Positions 1 to 6,831 of a DNA stretch of 64,000 nucleotides are shown here, one piece after another. The notes under the pieces were generated by a model that saw nothing but the letters and a program-made list of their open reading frames with translations, was not told the origin of the DNA and ran no database searches. The stretch comes from Chryseobacterium candidae (lineage in GTDB: Bacteria; Bacteroidota; Bacteroidia; Flavobacteriales; Weeksellaceae): the NCBI RefSeq assembly GCF_004916905.1, contig NZ_SDLV01000019.1:62001-126000 (forward strand), in the 5' to 3' direction. Position numbers and translations under genes: made by a program. The first letter of the stretch is position 1. Each line of letters opens with the position of its first letter.

Positions 1-2
1 TA

Positions 3-797
3 GGCATCGAAGATGTAGTTCCGGCCAGTATTCTGAACAGCCGCCGGCAGAAACTGAAAGCCAGATTTATCGGAAGGCTGGCTGCTACTGCCATCAAATG
101 CATTCCCGTAGGTAGGAAAGCCGTGGAAAGACAGAATGACTATCTGATCCACTGGAAACTGGATGAAACGGTGAGCAAACAATTAATTGATTACTGCAAA
201 TCTCAGAAAGTAACCGTCAATACATTTTTGAGTGCAGCAGTATTGCAGGCATTTAAAAAAGTAAGAGGAGAAAAATCTTTCAATAAAGTTTCCTGCCCGG
301 TAGATATCAGACGTTTCGCCAGGCAGATTAAAGAAGATCATATTTTTGCTTTTGGATTAATGATAGTGGTTTCTTCTGATGAAAAACTGAGTTTTTCAGA
401 TAACCTTCGTGCGATGCAGAAATCTGTGGAACAGAAGACCTCAAAACTGAATCCTTATATCACGATGATGGTGATGGAATCCGGGCACGATGCGCTGAAT
501 AATTTCACCAGGCTTTTAAAGAACGGGAAATCTTCCAACGACTGTATGTTTTCCAATCTGGGACGTATTAAGATTCCTCATCAGTATAAAGCTTTCAGTG
601 TAGATACTATTTTCAGCCCTACAGTAATAGGACCTTTAGGAAATACAACTACGATGGTGACCTCAACCTACCGTGGTGAAATGGATTTTTCATTCATGGG
701 AAGCGAAGGATATTTACCTTACACCGATGCATTAGCCGTCCGTGATGAGGTAATACAGACCATTCATTCACAACTAAAACAAATGGCAGTATCATGA
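3..797 (+). CDS. Condensation/acyltransferase-like protein (5' end outside window)
   Basis: The reading frame is open from the first bases of the window, so this is the C-terminal part (about 264 residues) of a longer protein. It is clearly similar to the C-terminal half of the next gene: both have an IHWK segment, a PVD[IV]R segment, an EDH[IL]FAF segment and an MDF[ST]FM segment near the end. That architecture belongs to the chloramphenicol-acetyltransferase/condensation-domain superfamily, which includes alcohol acetyltransferases and wax-ester-synthase-like enzymes. The catalytic HxxxDG motif would lie upstream of the window. The stop overlaps the next start by four bases (ATGA), which suggests translational coupling. 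The substrate is unknown. Confidence 0.75.
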   Translation, partial: GIEDVVPASILNSRRQKLKARFIGRLAATAIKCIPVGRKAVERQNDYLIHWKLDETVSKQLIDYCKSQKVTVNTFLSAAVLQAFKKVRGEKSFNKVSCPVDIRRFARQIKEDHIFAFGLMIVVSSDEKLSFSDNLRAMQKSVEQKTSKLNPYITMMVMESGHDALNNFTRLLKNGKSSNDCMFSNLGRIKIPHQYKAFSVDTIFSPTVIGPLGNTTTMVTSTYRGEMDFSFMGSEGYLPYTDALAVRDEVIQTIHSQLKQMAVS

Positions 798-2047
798 TCA
801 AAAGACCTTTAATGATGGTGGAAAGGATCATGTATGTAGATCCGGAAACGCCCTTAAACTGTATTTATACGGCAAGAATCAAGGGAAAAATTCCCGAACA
901 AAATTTTAAAGCTGCTTTAGTAAGAATCCAGCAGAAACATCCTATTCTGAGAACGAATATTGATCATAATATTGGATGCTATCCTTTTTTTATGGGACAA
1001 AGAGATATTGAATCTATTCCCCTTCGTATTGTTGAGCGTAAAACAGATGAAGACTGGTTTAAAGAATCTGAAAAAGGATGGTTTAAACTTTTTGAAACGC
1101 CCAAAAAGCCATTGGCCGAAGTAGTATGGGTAAAGGGACAGGATACTTCTGAAATTCTTTGGATCATCCCCCACTGTATTTCAGACGGAACAACCGGAGT
1201 AACCTTAATTCGTGAACTTTTAAGCTTGCTGGACAATCCATATGCTCCATTAATTCCTTATGTTGCTTTTGAATCTGTTGATGATTTCCTGCCTTCAGAT
1301 TTTAACACTGTAATAAAAAAATACAAAGCCAGCCTTTACCTGCTGTTTGCTAAAATATTCTTTTCCATCCAAAGAAAAAGTAAAAAGAGAAACCAGGGAA
1401 AAAATTATGCGATTCACTGGAAAATGACTTCAGAGGACACCAAACTGATCACTGAAAAATGTAAAGCTAACGGAATTTCTGTGCATGCTTTGTTGTGCTC
1501 TTCCGTAATTCAGGCCTTCCGTGAAGTTCAGGGAGACCGTGCCAAAGGCAAAGTGATCAGTCCTGTAGATGTGCGGCATTTTATTCCGGAGATTAAAGAA
1601 GATCATTTATTTGCTTTTGCTCCTACAGTAGAACTTTCTGTGAAAAAAAACAGCAAGGATGTTATGAGCAATGCCAAAGAGATCAAAAAGGATCTTACTG
1701 AGAAAATCAACAAGATGGAAGCCCGTGAACTTCTGTGGATGGGTGAGCACATGCATCCTGTTGTGGGGCGTATGATCAATATGCTGAAATCCAGTGAAGG
1801 CGGACATGATATCACCTTATCCAATATGGGAAAGGTAAATATCTCTAATGATTACAAAAATTTCAGTCTGGAAACAGTCTTTAGTCCTACCGTAGCTTTC
1901 CCATGGCTGAATTCAAATACTTTAGTCACCAGTACATACAACCAACAGATGGACTTCACTTTCATGTCCAATGAAAACTTTCTTCCCAAAGAAGAAGCTC
2001 ATCTGATCAAAGATAAAGCCATCGAGCTATTGACCCTCTCTCTATGA
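794..2047 (+). CDS. Condensation-domain/alcohol-acetyltransferase-like enzyme
   Basis: A 417-residue protein of the condensation/CAT superfamily. The catalytic-type HCISDG motif (HxxxDG) lies near residue 123, in the N-terminal half. The C-terminal half repeats the segments seen in the preceding gene (IHWK, PVDVR, EDHLFAF, MDFTFM), so the two are tandem paralogues. Members of this fold transfer acyl groups to alcohols, amines or carrier-bound substrates. No carrier protein or adenylation domain is visible nearby, so a stand-alone acyltransferase is more likely than a peptide synthetase part. It overlaps both neighbours by four bases in a three-gene unit. The specific reaction is unknown. Confidence 0.75.
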   Translation: MIKRPLMMVERIMYVDPETPLNCIYTARIKGKIPEQNFKAALVRIQQKHPILRTNIDHNIGCYPFFMGQRDIESIPLRIVERKTDEDWFKESEKGWFKLFETPKKPLAEVVWVKGQDTSEILWIIPHCISDGTTGVTLIRELLSLLDNPYAPLIPYVAFESVDDFLPSDFNTVIKKYKASLYLLFAKIFFSIQRKSKKRNQGKNYAIHWKMTSEDTKLITEKCKANGISVHALLCSSVIQAFREVQGDRAKGKVISPVDVRHFIPEIKEDHLFAFAPTVELSVKKNSKDVMSNAKEIKKDLTEKINKMEARELLWMGEHMHPVVGRMINMLKSSEGGHDITLSNMGKVNISNDYKNFSLETVFSPTVAFPWLNSNTLVTSTYNQQMDFTFMSNENFLPKEEAHLIKDKAIELLTLSL

Positions 2048-2592
2048 AATTTAAAATAAAGCCTCCGAAACCCAGACCTATAAAGAAAACCACCCTCAAA
2101 CGCTTTCTCATTAAGCGTACGATTTACTATGTCCTTCCGAATGTATTTTTTAATTTCATTATTGCCTATGCCAGTTTCAAAGAATTGGGCTACACGCATT
2201 TCTTTTCAGGAACTCAAAACCTGGCCCGCCTTACCCTGCCGATGGCGGTCTTCCTTCCGGTAGTTCTTACTATTGATATCATCAAAAGAGTAACGGATGC
2301 CGCCAGCCAGGAAGCCATAGAGTTTACGGTAGACGAACAGTTGAATATCAAAAAACTGATGACCAAACTAAGCATTTTACATGGTTTGATTACCGGATTA
2401 TTGGTATTATCCATCCTCTATATAGGACAGTATAATTTCTCAAAGGATTATAAACTGGATGCAACAGCAATGGCTGTGGTAGTGGGAATACTGGCGGGAA
2501 TATTATCTGTGATTTTTGTGTATTTACCAGTATGGAGATTAAGAAGATGGATGTGCAAAGTAACACCAGTACCAGCAGATATAAACCCATAA
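2044..2592 (+). CDS. Membrane protein of unknown function
   Basis: A 182-residue protein with a basic, proline-rich N-terminus (MKFKIKPPKPRPIKK) and about four hydrophobic segments: near residues 30-50, 62-80, 108-128 and 140-165. The tail after the last segment is basic (VWRLRRW). I do not recognise the family. The start overlaps the preceding acyltransferase stop (ATGA), so it is probably co-translated and may anchor or serve the two acyltransferase-like enzymes at the inner membrane. That link is inferred from position only. Confidence 0.7.
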   Translation: MKFKIKPPKPRPIKKTTLKRFLIKRTIYYVLPNVFFNFIIAYASFKELGYTHFFSGTQNLARLTLPMAVFLPVVLTIDIIKRVTDAASQEAIEFTVDEQLNIKKLMTKLSILHGLITGLLVLSILYIGQYNFSKDYKLDATAMAVVVGILAGILSVIFVYLPVWRLRRWMCKVTPVPADINP

Positions 2593-2798
2593 TTTTAAAT
2601 AAAAACTGCTACAATCCTGGATATCATTTAATTAAAAATAAAAAAAAATAACCATATCCGGATGATCATGAGGTAACAGATCATTTTTATGCACAGATTT
2701 AATTAATTTTTTTCTATGAAACTTAATATTTGATAAATTTTTTATATTTATATGGAAAATTTGCAAGAATTTTTCTTGAACAGAATGACCCACAATGT

Positions 2799-3629
2799 AT
2801 GTACAAAATAACGGATCAGTTAAAAAATATAGGATTCAGTATCAATCGTTTAGATTACCTTATCAACAGAAATAACAACAAAAGAGAATTCAATACCTTG
2901 GAATATTTTTGTATCTATATTATTCTGGAAGATATCCAGTTAACGATAGATAATGTTCCCTACCCATTAAAAGGGGGAAATATTGCCTTCGTAGGCCCGC
3001 AAAAGAAAATCGTTTTCGGGGAAACCAAAAGATCAGATGTCTATTCCATTGCATTTTCATCCAGTTTTTATGAAAGATCAACCAAAGACAGCCTTTTTAT
3101 CAATTCCCAGCTTTTTTATAATTATAATTCCGACATATTTATAGCTCCTTTCCTCGATGCAGAACAGATGAGAGTGATATTCCTGGAACGTATGGAAACT
3201 TTCCGGAAAAAAGATGAAAGCCTGTATATCTCTGCTGCCCATAATGCCATAGAAAGACTGATGCTGGACGCCCTTTTACATATTCCCACTGAAGAAATCA
3301 AAAAGGATATCAAATTTGACTATATGTATTATGTGAACCGCTTCAAAGTTCTGCTGCAAAGAGACTACAAAAAGGCAAAGAAAGTAGCATACTATGCAGA
3401 AGAACTTAATATCTCACCAAGGAAACTCACTGAGATGACAGAGTATGTACTTGGCAAAACAGCCAAACATATCATCATTGAAAAGCTCATTATCGAATGC
3501 AAAAAAGCTCTGAGTTTCTCAAACTCCACAATCTCTGAGATATCTTATGACCTGGGTTTCAGCAATGAAGGAAATTTTACCAATTTTATAAAAAAACATA
3601 CGGGAAAAAATCCCTCCGAAATGAAATAA
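2799..3629 (+). CDS. AraC-family transcriptional regulator
   Basis: A protein of 277 residues if it starts at the ATG at 2799. An in-frame TTG at 2730 would add 23 residues but is a weaker start. The last 100 residues form the double helix-turn-helix DNA-binding domain of the AraC/XylS family. The second helix-turn-helix reads ISEISYDLGFSNEGNFTNF and is followed by KKHTGKNPSE. The N-terminal part (about 170 residues) looks like a cupin-type sensory domain and has no obvious membrane segment. It stands alone about 200 bp after the membrane protein and only 46 bp before the first subunit-like gene, on the same strand. It is the natural candidate regulator of the fimbria-like locus, but this is positional inference. 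Confidence 0.85.
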   Translation: MYKITDQLKNIGFSINRLDYLINRNNNKREFNTLEYFCIYIILEDIQLTIDNVPYPLKGGNIAFVGPQKKIVFGETKRSDVYSIAFSSSFYERSTKDSLFINSQLFYNYNSDIFIAPFLDAEQMRVIFLERMETFRKKDESLYISAAHNAIERLMLDALLHIPTEEIKKDIKFDYMYYVNRFKVLLQRDYKKAKKVAYYAEELNISPRKLTEMTEYVLGKTAKHIIIEKLIIECKKALSFSNSTISEISYDLGFSNEGNFTNFIKKHTGKNPSEMK

Positions 3630-3675
3630 TTTGTATATTTACATAAGTAACCTTTTGGGGAAAAATATAGGTTAT

Positions 3676-4092
3676 ATGCTTGCAAAGTACATTTTATTCA
3701 TTTTGTTATATTTTGCTTTTACAAAATCTTTTGCACAGGCAGCAGACGGTTTAAGACTTAATGTAAGGCTTTATCCGGTGCAGATGCTTGCTGTGGGTAC
3801 AGGATTTTCGGACGAGGGGAATGAGTCTTCCTTCCGGGAGGTTCAGTCTGTAATGATCTCAAGTCCGTCAGGGTTTCAGCTTAATGCACAGTATGATGAA
3901 TATTTAGGTACAATCGGTAATACCGATACCAACAGAGAAAGATCTGAAGAATATCATCTTATCAGCCATCACAAAGGAGTGGTGCAAAAGAGATATATTA
4001 TCGATCATGAGTTAGAAGATGCAATAAAAAATTTAAGCTCCAACACCAACTATGAGCAAAATTTTTTAATACTAACTCTAATTTCTCAGTAA
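3676..4092 (+). CDS. Secreted small subunit-like protein of fimbria-like locus
   Basis: Start taken at the ATG at 3676, which gives 138 residues with a clean signal peptide (hydrophobic stretch ending SFAQA). The mature protein begins with LNVRLYPVQ. The next gene has LNVRLKPIQ at the same place, and both contain an S-x-x-G-F-Q segment near the middle. The protein ends FLILTLISQ, resembling the ends of two other proteins of this locus. It lacks the DYxNGV segment found in the two larger relatives. I interpret it as a minor or initiating fimbrial subunit. No database family is recognised, so the function rests on comparison within the locus. Confidence 0.65.
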   Translation: MLAKYILFILLYFAFTKSFAQAADGLRLNVRLYPVQMLAVGTGFSDEGNESSFREVQSVMISSPSGFQLNAQYDEYLGTIGNTDTNRERSEEYHLISHHKGVVQKRYIIDHELEDAIKNLSSNTNYEQNFLILTLISQ

Positions 4093-4407
4093 AAAATCAA
4101 GCAAAGCCTTAAAAAAAATAATTATGCACTGAATAACAATCTTGCAATTTATTCATTCCCTTTATATTAAGTAAAATTAATGTTTAATATCAATAAAGCA
4201 TTTTTTTTACTTTATGGTGATTTTATCAGCACTTAAATGATACTTTTTATGTAATTATTCATAAAAAGAATTTATACATGTGCGCTTATTTCTCTGTAAA
4301 AATTCACAAATAATAAGTATTTTTTCACAAAGATCCTGATGTTCTTTGTATTTACCTTTGCATCCGCAATTTTAAAATAATTAATACAAAAAAACGTCTT
4401 TAACCTT
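4093..4407. other. Non-coding leader between minor and major subunit genes
   Basis: A 315-bp A+T-rich stretch without a convincing gene. A TAnnTTTG-type -7 box (TACCTTTG, 4353-4360) lies 48 bp before the main subunit start, and no matching -33 TTG is visible at the usual distance. A short inverted repeat, CAAAGA...TCTTTG, lies just before it (near 4328-4348). Together these suggest that the main subunit has its own promoter. Confidence 0.45.
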
Positions 4408-4929
4408 ATGAAAAAATTTATTTTAGCATCTTTCGCTATCGTAGGATTCTCTACATTAAAAGCACAAAATGTAACACTGAACGTTAGACTTAAGCCCATC
4501 CAGACTCTTGTCGTTAACAACGCTCAGAAAATCGTTAACTTAGACTACGTAACTAAAGATGACTACGCAAACGGTGTAACTTCTGTAAACGCAGATCACT
4601 TAAGTATTTACAGTACAGGAGGATTTCAGGTAAAAGTAAAAGGTGGTAACGATGTATTAGAGTATGGAGGTAAAAACATCCAGGCTAACAGCATCCAGAT
4701 TAAAGCAAGCGCAGGTTCTGACGCTGTAAACGGTGCTCAATATGCTCAGAATGTACAGTTATCAACTAACGAAGCAACTTTGGTAACTTCTTCTGCCGGA
4801 GGGGTAGACAAAAAAATTAACATTGAATACACAGGAGCCGGAGGTAACACTTACCTGAACAATTATATTGCCGGACAGGATCCTACAGTATACACTACTC
4901 AACTTACGTATACCATTATTTCTCAATAA
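4408..4929 (+). CDS. Probable major fimbrial subunit (secreted)
   Basis: A 173-residue protein with a signal peptide ending KAQ at residue 20. The mature 153 residues are rich in Thr, Val, Asn and Gly with alternating beta-strand pattern and no cysteine. Features shared with its locus partners are LNVRLKPIQ at the mature N-terminus, DDYANGV near residue 60, STGGFQVKVK near residue 80 and the terminal QLTYTIISQ. The size, secretion signal, beta-rich composition, long 5' region with its own -7 box and the hairpin after its stop fit a strongly expressed pilin. A chaperone gene follows directly. The assignment is inference; the family is not one I can name. Confidence 0.65.
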   Translation: MKKFILASFAIVGFSTLKAQNVTLNVRLKPIQTLVVNNAQKIVNLDYVTKDDYANGVTSVNADHLSIYSTGGFQVKVKGGNDVLEYGGKNIQANSIQIKASAGSDAVNGAQYAQNVQLSTNEATLVTSSAGGVDKKINIEYTGAGGNTYLNNYIAGQDPTVYTTQLTYTIISQ

Positions 4930-4946
4930 TAGCTATCATTATGTAA

Positions 4947-4981
4947 TGATAAAGTGTTGTACCTACCACAACACTTTATCA
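4947..4981 (+). terminator. Stem-loop after the major subunit gene (attenuator-like)
   Basis: A perfect stem of about 14 bp (TGATAAAGTGTTGT pairing with its complement) closes a 7-base loop, 18 bp after the subunit stop and 24 bp before the chaperone start. No T-run follows, so it is more likely a partial terminator or mRNA-stabilising hairpin than a full stop. Pilus operons often use such an element to make more pilin than chaperone or usher. Confidence 0.6.
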
Positions 4982-5004
4982 ACACTTAAAAACTAATCTC
5001 CGTC

Positions 5005-5808
5005 ATGAGCAGACTTTCTCTTCTCCTTTTCAGTCTTCTTTTCCTATCCTCTTTTTACGGATATGCGCAAACAGGAGTTTCGGTTTCGCCGCCAAGACTG
5101 TATTTTGAATCGGGGAACGGAAACAGCAATACCCAGACCATAACGGTAACCAATGTAAGTGCCAAAAATTCTCTGGATCTTGCCATAAGCCTTGGAGACT
5201 GGGAATATGACGGCAAAGGTGAGAATGTAACATATCCTGCCAATACCCTTCCCTCTTCCTGCGCAAGTTGGGTTTCAGTAAAAAAAGAAGATAATTACTT
5301 CACGCTGGCTCCGGGAGAAAAAAAAGATATTGAGGTAACCATTACAGTTCCTAATGTGCTTTCAGACCAATTGGCTGCCCATACGGCTGTTCTGTATGTA
5401 AGCCAGATGAATCCGGTAGATGATGTGGATCATAAAGGCGCCAACATCAAAGTAAGCATCCGTTCAGGAATCAAATTATTCCACAAGATGCCTGCCGCCA
5501 AAACTAAAAAACTTGAAATCCAGAATCTGGTATACGGAAAAACAACCAATACAGTCAACCTCTTTTTTGACAACCAGGGAGATGTATGGGGTGACGGAAA
5601 AATATACACTGACTTTGTGAATACCCAAACCGGAAAAAAAGTGTCACTGGACCCTGTTATCTTTTATACTATGCCCGGAAACAAAAGGGAAATGGATATC
5701 CCGCTTCCGGCAGGCCTTGAAAAAGGAAAGTATACCGCTTCTGTAATGATTGATTACGGAGACAACAACAATCTGGAATTAGGAGAATTAAGTTTCAGCT
5801 ATGAATAG
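5005..5808 (+). CDS. PapD-like periplasmic chaperone
   Basis: A 267-residue protein with a signal peptide ending YAQ at residue 22. The mature part starts with VSVSPPRLYF, followed by a strand pattern (QTITVTNVS), a SCASWVSV segment and a lysine-rich APGEKKDIEVTITVP strand. This is the two immunoglobulin-like-domain layout of PapD/FimC chaperones, and the length is close to theirs. Such chaperones bind secreted pilus subunits in the periplasm by donating a beta-strand. The ORF overlaps the next gene by eight bases. Its place after a pilin-like gene and before an adhesin-like and a barrel protein supports the role. I cannot confirm the classical Arg/Lys anchor pair by eye. Confidence 0.7.
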   Translation: MSRLSLLLFSLLFLSSFYGYAQTGVSVSPPRLYFESGNGNSNTQTITVTNVSAKNSLDLAISLGDWEYDGKGENVTYPANTLPSSCASWVSVKKEDNYFTLAPGEKKDIEVTITVPNVLSDQLAAHTAVLYVSQMNPVDDVDHKGANIKVSIRSGIKLFHKMPAAKTKKLEIQNLVYGKTTNTVNLFFDNQGDVWGDGKIYTDFVNTQTGKKVSLDPVIFYTMPGNKREMDIPLPAGLEKGKYTASVMIDYGDNNNLELGELSFSYE

Positions 5809-6829
5809 TAAAACATTCTTCTGTTTCTTGCTGTTGATTTCCCTGAACTGCTTCTCACAGATCAATTACAACTCATGGGTGAACAGTTACCTGCAGATTA
5901 ATTCTTACAGCGGAAATACCAATCCTGACGCTTATACTTTTACCCTGGCTGGTAATGGAGTGTTTAACATTCCTTACTGGAAAATATCCATGAGGCTGAA
6001 ACAGCCTATCACCTCTACGGACGGGAATTATACGATGCCTGCCAACAAAATATCATTTCAGCCGGTTTCCACTTCAGGACAGGCTTATCCGGGGCCTGTG
6101 CCCACCATTCCTCAGATCGGAATGCCGTTAAATACTTTTCTTCAGGCCAACCAGGAAGTCTTTTTAATTCCACAATCCAATGCAGCGCTGTATAATCAGC
6201 CGCCCCAGCCCAATGGCTACTACAACCTGCAGGTAAAATACAGTCTGACTGTTATGGGAGGATCTTATCTGGGAAGCTACCCTTCCTGGACCAGATTTAA
6301 CGCTCCAATACAGTTTACGGCGTATGACCAGTACAACAATATTATTGGCAGGGCTGATCATAATTTTCAGATTCACATCGGAACGCTCAGCGGAACTCCG
6401 ACCGATGTACCCGAAATGTCGCTTCAGTTTTCTGCAAAAGCAGTCAACGGTTCACTGGAATTCAGGAGCATATCTGATTATGTTAACGGAGTAAGTGTCA
6501 TCTATTCTAATGGACTGATTGTAAAAAGCAATACCAATTATCAGATCAAATTACGTTCTCTTCAGGGACAGTTCAGTTCTCCTGCCGGAAATTTTATTCC
6601 TTTGGAAACCGTAAAACTTAATCTCACCCCCGTTTCAGGGAACACAGGCAATGTATATCCCATCTTACTGAGTGCTTCTCCCCAGCTTATCGCTACAGGA
6701 GGTTCCACCGGAAATTCTAGTCTATATTATGATATCAGATATTCCACCAAAGCCAATGATGAAAGGCTGATTAATGCCAAATCGGAAGAATATTCCACCA
6801 CCCTTCAATACGAGATTATCCCCCAATAA
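5801..6829 (+). CDS. Two-domain subunit, possible tip adhesin
   Basis: A 342-residue secreted protein (signal peptide ending FSQ near residue 20). The N-terminal domain, to about residue 195, is rich in Tyr, Asn, Pro and Gly, with a PQPNGYYNLQVKYS segment, and has no match in the small subunits. The C-terminal domain resembles the major subunit: DYVNGVSVI aligns with its DDYANGVTS, and NTNYQIKLRS aligns with STGGFQVKVK. The protein ends LQYEIIPQ, matching LTYTIISQ in the major subunit. A binding domain fused to a pilin domain is the design of chaperone-usher tip adhesins. It overlaps the chaperone gene by eight bases, and the barrel-protein gene follows after two bases. Confidence 0.6.
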   Translation: MNSKTFFCFLLLISLNCFSQINYNSWVNSYLQINSYSGNTNPDAYTFTLAGNGVFNIPYWKISMRLKQPITSTDGNYTMPANKISFQPVSTSGQAYPGPVPTIPQIGMPLNTFLQANQEVFLIPQSNAALYNQPPQPNGYYNLQVKYSLTVMGGSYLGSYPSWTRFNAPIQFTAYDQYNNIIGRADHNFQIHIGTLSGTPTDVPEMSLQFSAKAVNGSLEFRSISDYVNGVSVIYSNGLIVKSNTNYQIKLRSLQGQFSSPAGNFIPLETVKLNLTPVSGNTGNVYPILLSASPQLIATGGSTGNSSLYYDIRYSTKANDERLINAKSEEYSTTLQYEIIPQ

Positions 6830-6831
6830 CC

